A stretch of 64,000 nt of DNA from Spirometra erinaceieuropaei (GCA_902702965.1 CACRXP010000612.1:186001-250000); one strand, 5' to 3'; shown: positions 48,987 through 60,290, counted from the stretch's first letter. A program made the numbers and translations. The notes: generated from the sequence alone by a model not told the origin.

Positions 48987-49739
48987 ATAATACTACCCAC
49001 GCACATGATCTGCAGACAGTCCCTGTTCGTTGCCATTTAACGGTACTAGTAAGGCTATAACCGGTTTGAGCTTTATTTGAGACTGTAGTGTTGTTGGCAT
49101 TCTTAAACGCCTTTATTGTGCTGTGCATTTTTCATGGGTCTTCAGGAAAGCGCTCGGTAGATGCACACTTGCTTGCTTGCGAGAAACCTTCCTGTCGTGA
49201 TGTATAACATAATGCGAGTCGAATCAATAGTGCTACGAAATATTCTTGCGTTGGCGATTCAGGTTGAAGTGAAAAGGGATGCTTTTGGGAATCTCATAGC
49301 ATGTCAGAACCATAATACCCTTTAAGCAGTGTCTCTTTTGACTGCGTTTGAGCTACCGTTTCCCAAGAAATCATGATTTAGAGAGCGCTAAACGCTTTTT
49401 AATGCCGGGTATTCGAACGTCACATTTAAGTCTCCGTTACCTCATAAAAATTGCCATCGGAGGTTTGTGATTAGCCTTTTGAGGAGCCGCCCTTTAGAGT
49501 CAAGAATTTGCTGGCGGATAATTTTGACCTATTCAAATTCCCCTCTTGCATGCACGCAAGTGGGAGCCAAGGTAAGGTAATTGTTTCGTGCACCCTTTAT
49601 TCTTACCTCGATGGTATGAATAGGCTGCATTTTCAGGCCTTTTCCGTGTACATTTATGCATTCATACGTTTCTGTAGAGCAGGTTTTATTGGTCAAACGA
49701 CTGGGCACCTATCCACCAGAAACTGACGTCGCTGCTCTC

Positions 49740-50630
49740 CTAAATGCTGCAACTCAGGTACATCCGTCGATCAAATTCACGTTGGAGATGGAGTCGGCTG
49801 GTTCGCTTCCCTTCTTAGAGGTCCTTCTAAACAGGATATCTGACGGTAGCATCCGAAGGAGCGTCTATCGGAAGAAAACCTGGTGTGGATAATACACGCT
49901 AGTATCGTACCTCTGCAACAAAAACAGAATCTAGTCAATATTTTGGCACAAAGGGCTAGAAAAATTAGTTCAACTGATAAGGTCGAAAAGGAACTTAGAA
50001 AAATTCACGACTTGCTTCGCGAAAATGGGTACCCTGACAGGTTCATTGTAAAGAACCTTGCCGAACCACCCGCGAAACCCACCACACTAGCCGGCGAGAA
50101 GAAAACATTGTTCCTCAAAGTCCCCTTCCAAGGAGATCCTGCAGGTGAACTCCTAAGAAGACGACTTGACCAAGCTGTCTCGGGAACCTTCCCAGCAGCA
50201 AGGATTCGCATGTCATTCTCTACTAACCCTATTCTACGCGGAGAAGGCAAGGATAGGCTGCCAACTGAGACCGTCTCAATGTGCATCTACTCATTCACTT
50301 GCCCTCGTGGAGCAGGTTATATTCGTCGTACGAGTCGGCGCCTTTCCAAAAGAATACGAGAGCACCTTCCCGCATGGCTGGCAAAGGGGGAAACTAGGAG
50401 AATAGCAGCGTCATCCTTGCGCATGCAGTGGATTCAGGCTATCGTGTGGACCCCGCTGAAGCAATTCGTGTGATTTGCAAGGTTTCCTCGAGCTACCCTA
50501 AGCTACTGGGCCAGCGCCTGTTAGCAACAGCAGAAGCGGACGCCGTTAGGTTACGAAAACCGACCCTATACGCCCAAAAGAACCTTGTTCAGGCTCCGCG
50601 CTTACCGTGGTCAAAGGTTGACTAACCACT
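49740..50630 (+). pseudogene. Penelope-like element: RT C-terminus, linker and GIY-YIG domain
   Basis: Three successive plus-strand frames form one protein. The first, to 49892, ends in FTLEMESAGSLPFLEVLLNR and SVYRKKTW, the RT C-terminus. The second (49883-50473) carries the thumb and linker (KVEKELRKIHDLLRENGYP, then LFLKVPFQGDP). From about 50276 it carries a GIY-YIG-like nuclease: CIYSFTC, GAGYIRRTSRRLSKRIREH and LPAW. The usual GYIGRT is changed to GYIRRT, removing the conserved Gly. The third (50428-50625) carries the tail (HAVDSGYRVDPAEAIRVI just upstream in frame, then SYPKLLGQRLLATAEA). Two frameshifts and the missing 5' part make it a fossil. The fragment at 478-790 is the same family. 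Confidence 0.8.
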
Positions 50631-50790
50631 TACCACTCTCTGCGCCCTTCCTCTCTTGTCCAGCCTGGAATTTAAAAACTAACTTTTACCGATTTTTTTC
50701 ACTCACTGTACCCCGTCCTATGTACCTGTATTGGCCTGATGAGAAGTTTCCGGAAGGAAAGTTCGCTCGCCACTGTCTCTCCTGCACATA
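50631..50790 (+). repeat. 3' untranslated part of the Penelope-like element
   Basis: The stretch contains 'ggcctgatgagaagtttccg' at about 50735, aligned with 'ggcctgacgagaaggtttcc' in the fragment at 478-790. Similarity of the two copies ends near here. Confidence 0.5.
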
Positions 50791-51906
50791 GTTATGGGGA
50801 TTTTCGCAAATCCAAATCAAAACACCTGGTTAACAATCATCGCTCGGTAGGCTGTGGCCAAACAGTCAAATAGCCCAACCTTGTGATTGCAAAAGGCGTT
50901 CGCTGAAGTTTCCCAGTCACCTTGTCCGGAGAGTCGCCCTAAATGTTCATATCCGCATCCTACTAAGTCGCATTACCAAACACAAACACTGGGCGCTTGC
51001 TACCCCCGTATGTCCCCTGACAGAACTAGGCCTGCTCTCTTGTTCGGGCATGTCTAGACGTTCTTAACTCAACGCTGCCATTCCATCTGCAAAGGGTGGA
51101 GAAACGAAGACTTCCCATTCTCGACACCTTGATTAGCAGAACGCTATATGAAACCGTTCGCAGGGGACGTATTGCGTTAGAAAGCACTGACAGGTTAATG
51201 AACAAATGTCTGCAGTTCTGTCCTTCAAAATAAGAAAGCATGCTCAGTCTACTGTCTTACCAAATATATTGGGTAAAAGTACACTCCGGAAACACTGGAG
51301 AACGAACTCGTTTTCATAAAAAGCGCTGCAAAAAAGTACACTCCACGAGGTGTTAATCTTGAAGTAAAAGAACTTTCTTAAATTTGAACTTCCTGGTGAC
51401 TGAGAAGAAAAAGCTATTTCACACAGTGTCATTTTAAGAGTTTGCGGGCTGCAAACGCTGATTTTATGCGCAAGAAGCCGGTCGCTAAATTGCAACCTAT
51501 TTATCAGACAATTCGCTTCTTCGCCTCAAGGTAAAAATTAGACTGTCCTTTCAGACTTCTTCACTATGTATCTACGTTTTCATGTTCTCTTGTTAAACAA
51601 GTTATCTTGGTCCATCAACTAGGCGCGCATCCAGTTGAGTGAGTGAGTATCTTTCTTTCTGACTGTAGCTCACATGGTTGGCATTACTCATCGGGTGAAG
51701 GTCAATCAAGCCTTCTGTGTCATCTGCCAAGCGTCGGCGAATATTCGCGTGTGCGCAGCTTTAAATTGCTAGAGGGAGTTTACACAGACTCTTAGGCTCC
51801 CCTGGCCTAAGATGAGCCCAACTGCTTCAAACCGCATCGTACTGCGTCGGGCCATAGCAGCGGGACATAAACAAATCTGACTGTCAGACCCTTTTTCTTC
51901 GCTCCT
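50791..51906. other. Unrecognised stretch after the Penelope element
   Basis: Short minus-strand frames (71 and 83 codons) with no recognised motif. Nothing else is identified. Confidence 0.3.
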
Positions 51907-51985
51907 TTCCTCCTCTCTCTCTCTCTTTAAGAGAAAAGGATACGATTTATTTTAAAAGTGTCATTTCGAATTTTTTTAGCAAAAC
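51907..51985 (-). repeat. Isolated LINE 3'-tail fragment
   Basis: A TC-rich run is followed by 'gatttattttaaaag' and 'tttttttagcaaaacaaggc'. The same order is seen at 9035-9115: GA-rich run, 'gctttattttgaaa', 'ttttttagcaaaaaattggc'. The latter is the 3' tail of the LINE relic at 9.0-10.2 kb. No coding part is attached. Confidence 0.4.
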
Positions 51986-53055
51986 AAGGCCTTTACTTAC
52001 AAGGAATAACAGTGGGTATGCAAAAAGGGTCACAATGTTTGGAAATTGCGACCGTCGACATCATAGAGAATCACCGGTGAATGAAATGCAAAATTCACGT
52101 CAGATATTGCTTACTTAAAAGCGTTGCTAGCGTACTGTGAAAACGTACTTATCATTGTATTTCAAATAAACCCAGAGAGGAATACTTCATTTTCTTTGAG
52201 TAAAGTCGGCCAACGAATGAACTTATAAGAAAATGGCGAGCATAATACATGACGGCTTAATTTTGAAGGCCCCGCTAATGACAGAAGCGACACACCTAAG
52301 GGTTCGTAAAGCCCTTCCCTGAAAACTATTGCTTATTGGACGTGTACCCTTTCGCTGCTTTTTGCCTGAGGAATAACAGTCGACGGACGTTTGCTCTTCA
52401 ATTCCAATTTCTCTAACGTCTACACGGATATCGTCACAGAACTTAAATACTCTCAACCCTCTCCTAAATCACCCTGGTTTTTAGTTGTTTTCCGACCTTC
52501 TCTGCCAAACTGTGATGAACATCTTTGTATCTTTTTGCTGAAGAATAATTAAAAACACGTGATTTTCGACCATGACTTTCCAAAGTCAGTGATATAAATG
52601 AAGAACTGGTAATTAATTATCTATCTATGTAGCTTATAATAAAGGTCACTCCAACTTTATGGATGGGTCAAGGCCGCCCGTCGGTCATATGCTGACGTAC
52701 TGGCGTGGCAAATGAAATAGTTTTATCTCTGAATTACCTTCGATCTTCCTAGCGGTTCAAGCGCCCTGAGTGTTCTTGTTGGTAGCAGTAGCCGCCGAGC
52801 CGTCAACGTCAACCTGTCAGTCTGGTGTGCGCTGGAAGGCCTCCGGGACCTGGTTCCATAGGTATAACGGCCGTGTGCCCAGGAACTTGTGTCATCTACA
52901 TTCCGATCCATTTTTGCTTTTGGTTACAATCCTGGTCAAGCGTTTGTTGTTGACCTGGGGGTGTGGTGGTACGCCTAGGTGCGGGTCCGACTGTGCTTGA
53001 CACCTGAGCCCTCTCCTGTCGACATACACTTAGTAGTATACTCAGTGATACCATA
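51986..53055. other. Unrecognised stretch, GC-richer from about 52660 to 53010
   Basis: The GC-rich part contains short open frames on both strands (62-76 codons) that I cannot assign. It contrasts with the AT-rich surroundings and could be the 5' region of an element. Confidence 0.3.
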
Positions 53056-53058
53056 CTA

Positions 53059-54048
53059 CATTGAGTGACCGATCTCATGAAATGTTGGCTGAAATTCTGA
53101 AATGCGTTTTCGATTAGGAAGGATTACTTGGTCGTGGTTGTGATACTGATTATCATAAGGCATACTCACAACATTTTGGGCTCGGCAGGATGTCGGCTTT
53201 TAAATGCGTTTCTTTTTAATCTCCTGTAGAAAGCGTGCTTGGTAAAAAATGACTACTTAAGTAGCATGCATTTTTCCTATTGATTTTTGATGGTCTTGCA
53301 AATTTAAATATATTCTATAGAAACCACAAACAAAAATATGCTTAGTTTTAGTCAATCAATAGGGAATCACGTCTTTATATTTTATACTTAAAGAAGGAGT
53401 ATAATTAGGTTTTAAAAAAGTTTTCTGATTGCCGAATAATTTGGTGCCTGATCATTCGTTGCATCAGCACTAAGTGCTTTCACTCTACAAGGTGCATGCG
53501 TTCCGCGTAAAGAAAATCACATATTTTTCTATGTCATTAAAGAGATATCATAAAGAATCCATAAAATTTTGCAATGGATGCAGACCATGTTGTACATGTC
53601 ATGAGAAGTAGTGGTAAAGGCCCAGGTACGATGGTATGTGAATGGACATATCGCGGTTTAAAAAAGTCTCATAATTGGAAACTTCCTTAAAACCTAATTA
53701 TACTCCTTCCTTAAGTATAAAATATAAAAAGAGTATGATTTTCTATTGAGAGACCCAAAGAAAGCTTATTTTTGTTTATGGTTTCTATAAAATATATTTG
53801 AATTTGCAAGACCATCGAAAATCAATGGGAAAAATGCATGCTACATAAGTAGTCAATTTTTACCGAGCACACTTTTTACAGGGGATTGAACAGAAGTGCA
53901 ATTAATAGCAGACATCCTGCGGATTCCGAAATGTTATAAGAGTATGCCGCAAGATGAGCAGTATTACAACCGCGACCAAGTAATTGTTCCTAGTCGAAAT
54001 CGCATTTCAGAATTTCAGCCAACATTTTCTGACATAGGTCACTTACTG
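53059..54048. mobile_element. Near-palindromic inverted-repeat DNA transposon (MITE), 990 bp, reference copy
   Basis: The left end reads 'cattgagtgacc', then 'atgttggctgaaattctgaa'. The reverse complement of the right end reads 'cagtaagtgacc', then 'atgttggctgaaattctgaa'. Each end is flanked by TA, consistent with TA target-site duplication as in Tc1/mariner-type elements. The pairing goes far beyond the ends. 'gtagcatgcatttttcc' (53264) pairs with 'ggaaaaatgcatgctac' (53831), 'ggttttaaaaaagt' (53410) faces 'ggtttaaaaaagtc' (53656), and the 'ggagtataattaggtttt' block at 53396 is the inverse of 53683-53710. The whole element is close to a giant hairpin with a central unpaired part near 53440-53640. 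There is no open frame of length. The superfamily call is inference. Confidence 0.85.
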
Positions 54049-54059
54049 TAATAGCACAG

Positions 54060-55880
54060 GTGCTATTCAAAAGCCCATACACGCGTGTTTTACCAATATT
54101 CTGCCGCTGTATTGCGCAGCTGCGAGGGATTCGGCTCATCAGTTGGTCCCCCAGCATTACCAGTGTGATTTCTGGTAGATACTCCAATTTAGAAACTGTC
54201 GCTTTTGAACCCTGTTCTGCCTCTGTTGTTCTAAACTTCGTCTTGACACCGTGCTCACGCGTTCATCATCGCACCTACTCTCATCGTGCTGTGGAACACA
54301 CGGCGGACATCGCCAGATGCGATGGTCGAATTGTTACTTTCTCAAGTGGCATTTTTCTGTGGCGACGCAGGCGTTCGATAGATTACGGAAATCATTAGTG
54401 GAAATGAGGCCCCAAAATTAAGTACGTAGTTCTAAAACATGCAAATAAGCTAGCTCTATAACCTCCCATGATTGGCATTCTTCAAAAGGTGCGCAGGTAT
54501 GCGGGGACGCATAGAAAACTTTGCCATTATAGAATATCGTCGTCTTTCTCTTGGTGCATTGAATGCCGCTACCAGAGTAAAATCGAAAATGTTCAGAATA
54601 TTTTAAATCAAAAACCCTTTTCTCGTGCTGAATCTTGTATTTTTTATACTAAAATAAGTCAGTACGTAAAAATAACAATGTTATGCTCTGGAAGACTTCA
54701 CGCCGGCCTCTGCTCCCGTTTCGCATTTATACTTATCCAAATCTTCTGCCTATTGAGCTCTTTACTCCGCTGAATTTGCCTTATCTCATTAGTATTTCCT
54801 CCGCCATCAGTCAACTGCCTCTTTGGACTACGTCTAAACGTTCTTCTTTTGCCTCTAAATGTATATCCCTCTGAAATCGTCTTCTATACAATCCCAGTGC
54901 ATTCCCCAAATTATTGACGTCTAAGACAACACTATGTAGCATCTTAACTCGGAAGTAATAAAGTCAATGCTGCCCTTTCCTTACTGATTACTCAAGTTCT
55001 GATCTTAGAAATGGGCCTGTCTGGAAGTAGATGGATGTTCCTGCGTGTCTTGCTTATTCTGTTAAGAAAACCTATTTTATTACACCGATCCGTCGTGTTG
55101 TTAATTGATTGCTACGGCTGTTGAAACTTCCTTATGAAGTGATAATTGTAGCGGCTTTTAAATTTCCCTCTTTGGTCCGATCTTAAACGAACTGGTAACG
55201 ATCGTCACGTTGTTGATTATTGTTGCAATTCCTCTCGAAATCTTATGATCAAATCGATTGCAAGCTATCCCACTCGGTCTGTCGATCCTCTCTTGAGATG
55301 TTTCGTCTCGGATCTGTATAGACGCTCATCAGCGGGGTAGTTTTTTCTCACAAACTTGTCTGCCTTTCATTAGCGCCAGTTATTTTATCCTAGGAGATCT
55401 CAAATGCGATATTCAAGGTAAAATGTTTTCATCTAATTAAGATGCGGGTTAAAAACCGATACAGTGCGACGGGTAGCAGATCCGATCATTAGGGTGACGT
55501 ATATTTTACGGTTGCAGTGCTCCGCAACGTACTTTAAGTTTAAATTGTTGCAATCGGCTAATTAACTTATCATGCTACTGCCCAAGCCCCGCCAAATGAA
55601 GACTGACTTATTGCAAGAGCGACGGACTGTCCCTGTGCCCTTAGGGATTTTCGTCAGGAAATAATTCCTTCCATTCAGCTCTTTTCACTCAGTCTGAACA
55701 AGAAGCACTCCAACAGCCTTCATTAACCGTAATTACAAACATTAGACATGCGAACAGCATATACCCTATATTTTCGTTTGCTCTCGTCTTTTTGCAAGGA
55801 TTTGCTCACATTTTATTGCCTCTTCTGGTCAATAATTTATTTTAACAAAGTTGGTCCTGAACATTTTCAAGAGGCAAAAT
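54060..55880. other. Unrecognised stretch with short open frames
   Basis: The longest frame is 112 codons (54060-54398). It starts at the MITE boundary and shows no domain. A frame near 55370-55420 contains ILGDLKCDI, faintly like the ILGDFN motif of LINE endonucleases, but nothing around it supports the match. Confidence 0.3.
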
Positions 55881-55882
55881 CC

Positions 55883-55914
55883 GGAGGAGGAGGAGGAGGA
55901 GGAGGAGGAGGAGA
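55883..55914. repeat. GGA microsatellite
   Basis: About ten and a half perfect GGA units. Confidence 0.95.
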
Positions 55915-57955
55915 GCTAACAAGCGCACTGTGCTAACTGATCAGAAAAGGAAACCATTTTCGGCGTTTTAGACTACTTTTTGGCAGTGAAGCGGACGAAT
56001 TTGGAAATGCATAATCCGGATTCTAGTTATACGTAGCGTGCGGTGCCCGTCTGAGGGCATTTATAGCGTGACTAAACTGATTACCGACCGCTTATCATTA
56101 ATGTGAGAACTCGTGCAGAAAAATGCCCAGCTAACATTTGAAATTGTCGACAGGCAGCTTTTATTTTAGCACTGTTGAGCATTTATGTCGGGAGGCAAAA
56201 TACGGCGGGGAAAAAACAGGCCGTATTCTTAAACGAGCCTACAATATTCACCATAAATATTCTCTAACACCATGGCCGAGGTACAAACGATTATCTTTCC
56301 GGGGCAAAAAGACGAATAAAATTGCGACAGTTGCACAAATAAATCCAAGTTCAGATTCTGCATTGTAGTCTAAGTAAACACGAGAAACAATTTCAACGAT
56401 AATATCGCGATTTTTTATTGGCTGTAGAAACTTATTAAAAGCCATGACGATGTTCGATAGAATGGCTGTTCAGCTAAGAAAGTAAATATCTGTGGGCGAT
56501 TTCAGCAGAAATAAACGTATGCTTAACGTACGAAAGGTTGCTACCTTTTATCAGGTCTGAGTACACCCGGATTTGGCTGCTTTCGAGTAAGCGGGAAAAT
56601 GGAAGCTTCAAAAAACCAAAGTGACCACTCGCGACGCGTAGGGCTGAACATGTTTCGACTGTGGAGGGAGTGCCCTCCGCCACTATGCCGCGACCTAGCT
56701 GGCGAGGACGAAATCTCGCAGGGGATAGCGAACTCTTTGAATCGTGCTGCTCTGACCAAAAGTTCATCAATGATAACATCCCTCCCTGCACAATAGTAAG
56801 CCTGTTCGTTCCATTTTGGAGTGAAAAGCTGGAAGCACCTTTTGACATTAATATTGATGGCCCGAACCACGGAGTAATAATTATGCTAGTCGCGAACACC
56901 GACTCAAACCTAGGTGACCATAATTGAATCAAGGTTTAATTTTAGTAGATGTCTCACAAATATACTGCCTCCTACCACACGTCTTTGTGAATGAGTTTGA
57001 GGGCAAAGTGCGGACGTCAGACGGAATGCCCTTGCTCTAGTGATCGAATTTTACTCACTGCTGACCTGGTTAAGTAGGCCGTAATTTCTGCAGGTGGACC
57101 CGCTCAGTGAAGGTGCGCACTTATATTTCATTTCATGATGAGCAGTTATTATTGCCCATGTGGAGACTCACAAGTGCTTTGGTGTGTGCAAAGATAAGAT
57201 ATAAAAAAGTGGCTAAATTTGGGCATGATGTTCTTAATATTTAATTTAATAAAGTGATTTTTAGACTTGCGCAATTGGTATCATATAGACAGTAATTCCT
57301 GTGACAGGTTCTTTATCTGGATTGTCAGATCTGTGCAGTTTCCATCTAGTCCGAAGGAGCACTGAGGTTCGGAAAATGTATCGCGCGACTTGTAACGCAA
57401 TCCATTGCCTCTCTTTTCCTCCAGATACTTTCGGCGTTTTTTTATTTGAGTAGCTAAAATCACATGCGTCAGTCCCATCCACACAATTTTAACCTTCTTC
57501 TGGGATATAGCCAGGAATGAGCTTAACAAAAAGCAGCATTTGTACTCGCCGCTGCCTCAAAAAATTCCCATTTCTAAGACCGCTGAACTCCACTCAGCAA
57601 CCGATTTTCGCTATATTAGCACCAGTAAATTAGCGTAAGAGATTATGTAAAATTACACGGTAATGGTCGGGAGATGGCACCCAAAAACTCCGTTACCTAG
57701 AAATAATATCTCTAACAGTGGACTCAAACGCCTTCAAGCTATATCAGTGGTTGCAGGCCTACTTTTACGCTCTAATTGGACTTTCCGCAACGGCCTAACA
57801 TGGAATGGCCGAACGAACATCGCAGGAGGTTACATGGACGATGGTCGCTGTTACCCAACCTTCCCCATCGTTACACACGTACATTTGAATATACGGCATA
57901 CATTCGCATTATGGCAGTTTATTACAAAACAAAATCAATTTTACATAGGATAAGT
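55915..57955. other. Stretch with one unassigned 152-codon open frame
   Basis: The minus-strand frame 56932-56474 (152 codons) is the longest non-transposon frame in the window after the Penelope and LINE frames. Its sequence shows no signal peptide, membrane segment or motif that I recognise. Two other frames (minus, 109 codons; plus, 88 codons) overlap it, so open frames occur in several phases over a GC-richer patch at 56590-56800. This may reflect base composition rather than selection. Nothing else is recognised in the stretch. Confidence 0.3.
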
Positions 57956-57959
57956 CTGC

Positions 57960-58440
57960 AAAACATGGGACAGAAACAGTTCCTAGGCATCTGGCAAAGA
58001 CATGGCCTTGAGGCCAAACCAAAGACGATACTATACTTCGTCTATGTGAGCCCATACAGCTCGACCACATACAGGGCCTCCCTCGTGAAGGTTCCTTTTC
58101 AGTCTACTCCAGTATGCCTCAATGGCATTGGTGTGCCGTCCGGTGGTAGGGTCCTTGAAGTTCTTTGAGTAGTTAACAGATAAATGTAGATAACCTTCTG
58201 AGGGAAGACGATTATATGCCTTCCACTCGTCCGTTACCACTATTCTGCTTTAGCGACCCATTTTGTAATAACGGAATGGAGAGCGGGCCAACTTTGACCA
58301 TTCACCTATTCAAATAAGCCCTTCCGTCGACTAGTATCGTACATCCCGACCAGCCACCACCCATGAAACCCCTATTACCACATATCCCGTAAGACAGGCT
58401 GCTTAGGTTAGGCGGATTTTTTGGGTGTCATCTCCCGATT
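57960..58440 (-). pseudogene. Merlin (ISXO2/IS1595-like) transposase fossil
   Basis: The minus-strand reading, in order, is GWWLVGMYDTSRRKGLFE, then (after a TAG) NGQSWPALHSVITKWVAKA. A frameshift at about 58250 follows, then RIVVTDEWKAYNRLPSEGYL. Next come HLSVNYSKNFKDPTTGRHTN, AIEAYWSRLKRNLHE and AVWAHIDEV. After another TAG the reading is YRLWFGLKAMSLPDA. This is the order of an ISXO2-type DDE transposase domain: a beta-strand segment, the VxxDEWxAY block with the second catalytic Asp, HxxVNHSxxFxDPxTGxHT, then IExYWSxxKR. Merlin elements are the eukaryotic members of this group and are known in flatworms. The N-terminal zinc-binding part and first Asp block are not found upstream. With three or more stops and a frameshift it is dead. 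Confidence 0.85.
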
Positions 58441-58444
58441 GTTA

Positions 58445-59080
58445 TCAATTATACAAGCTTACGATGCGCATAAACGGCCTATTTGCCAAATGGCAAAGTC
58501 AACTGCATATGCAAAATCGATATTGATTTTTAAAATGCCATCAGGAATTTTTACTCTATATCTCATATAGGGTTTTCTATGAACAAAGACTAGTTGGCCG
58601 ATAATCGAATTCGTTTTTTGCATGTCACAATACAGATGCGTTAGGTGAACCTTTGTGTGAAAGAAATTAGTGATGGAGTACAACCGCATCCGACGTTCGC
58701 GAACCCAAACCGCTCATCTGAATTTGGTAACAAGATTATTTTATTTAACGACATTAGCACCCCAACGATATCCTTCAGAAAGGTCTTTGCCCACAAGAAA
58801 ATCCAAAGAACTAATTTTGCGAATATGGTATGACCAGAACTACTTGATTTGCCGTGATCATTTACGTCACGGGAATGGCAAAAATTATTATTTGGTAGAC
58901 GGACTCGCGCTGACTGAATTGTGGAACTTTCTCATTCCGTTGTCCTCTGAGGCTCCTCTCCGAACCCTAGAGCAGCCTCATAACGACGCTTAATACAGGC
59001 AGATCTACATTATCGACAATGAAAAGGGACACTAGAATGAACATCTCTAGTTAATTGGTCGCCATCAACCCGAAATATAT
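58445..59080. other. Unassigned open frames next to the Merlin relic
   Basis: A 76-codon minus-strand frame (58689-58459) lies where the Merlin N-terminus would be, but I cannot match it to the zinc-binding region. A 107-codon plus-strand frame (58670-58993) overlaps it and is also unassigned. Confidence 0.3.
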
Positions 59081-59084
59081 GACT

Positions 59085-59210
59085 CCTGAAACGTGAACTC
59101 GCGGCCTGTTCGTTAGAAGTTCATTGTCCCAACTATTGAGCCAAGGGCGATTGTTATGTGCTTCTCTATCATTGCTAACAAACATAATCGCGACCGACAG
59201 GACAGCGAGT
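59085..59210 (-). repeat. tRNA-Arg(TCT)-like SINE relic
   Basis: The minus strand reads 'cttggctcaatagttggg' and then 'gaacttctaacgaacagg', 'ccgcgagttcacg'. This gives a D arm, an anticodon arm with loop CTTCTAA (anticodon TCT) and a B box-like 'gagttcacg'. It is the same head as in the 7.4-9.0 kb repeats. Confidence 0.5.
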
Positions 59211-59400
59211 CCGTGAGTCAATGGTTGGAAGTCGGACTTCTAGACAACAGGTCGTGATTTCTGTTCACGGAATCCGCATAATTCAAAGTTAAATGTGGAT
59301 GGCTGATTGCGGCTAACAAGCCCGAAATGAACATTTCAATCTTCTTCGTCTTCGTATGTAATACTATTCCGTCTATGTCGACACTGCTTGCAACTGACGG
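59200..59400 (+). repeat. tRNA-derived SINE copy in opposite orientation
   Basis: The plus strand reads 'gtcaatggttggaagtcgg' and then 'acttctagacaacaggtcg', aligned with the tRNA-like head of the SINE at 1070-1260. About 59300-59390 matches its body ('gcggctaacaagcccgaaatg', then 'cttcgtatgtaatac'). With the relic at 59085-59210 it forms a head-to-head pair. Confidence 0.5.
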
Positions 59401-59869
59401 CCTACCAATCGGTAAAAATATTACAGAAAAACACCAGGGCAGGGTTAATAACAGAGGTATAAATACGTGATAATTGATGATCAAAAAGTATATTCTTTAT
59501 GGATACGCAGGAAAAAAATCATGTTGACTTAGAAGCAGCTCAATATACGCGATGACGAACATATATTCGATCATTCTTGGGTCATTTCAGCCGCCGTACA
59601 TTTTGCACATTGGTCTACTGCCTTCGGGAAATGTCTTTTCATACGTAAAGCATGTTTTGCGTAATTTTGTCAGGGAAATGTTCATGAAAGCCGACTAAAG
59701 TCGGAGAAAACTTAGATTCAGGCAACGCCTTGTATATGAAGGCGAGTACGCAACACCTACGTTTTTGTTCTTAAAAAGATGAACGTGCAATCACGGGAAC
59801 AGTGCGTATACTGGCTCAAACCAGTCAACCGTGAAGGGCACACCAGCAAGCGAGCATTATTGAAGCAAA
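59401..59869. other. Unrecognised spacer
   Basis: Nothing recognisable on either strand. Confidence 0.3.
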
Positions 59870-60290
59870 ACGATGGATGGTGGGGCGGGGAATAGTGTCC
59901 GCGACTCGGCGGGTTTCTTTCCGTCAAGCTTCCAATGGTCTCCTGGCGGCCAGGAACTGGGTCACGTCACGCGACCGCGTGGGCGTAGCGCGTGATAGCA
60001 GGCAGGGGGGGGGGGTGAGAAGATCAAAATGCCTTTTGATGGGCAGTTCGACTGTCGTGGCGGAAAATATCCAGCGTATACTACCCAGCAGTGTGAGAGC
60101 AGAGACGGTGGCTTGCACGTGATTTCTTCTGCGGACTTGCGTCGCACCTGTTGCATCCTGCCCCTCTCCCAACGATACAGTCAAGAGGACCGGAGGTTGG
60201 AGAAGGCGCGGCTGAATTGCAAAACAAAAACACGCACTTGTGCGTACCACCACATTATCTGGTCCACCTCGGACACTAACTAATATTTAT
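59870..60290. other. GC-rich block of unknown nature
   Basis: The block is clearly richer in GC and CpG than its surroundings and has an 11-base G run at 60005-60015. Overlapping open frames of 64-109 codons occur on both strands. The longest is on the minus strand at 60253-59924. None shows a domain I recognise. The composition fits an element's 5' region or an imported segment, but this is open. Confidence 0.4.

Noticed and set aside
55370..55420. ILGDLKCDI as a LINE endonuclease motif
   Set aside because: Single short resemblance with stops on both sides and no other endonuclease motif nearby.
57281..57529. Minus-strand frames as a possible Merlin N-terminal zinc-binding domain
   Set aside because: They lie downstream of the transposase core on the minus strand, so they are on the wrong side, and lack a clear paired Cys pattern.
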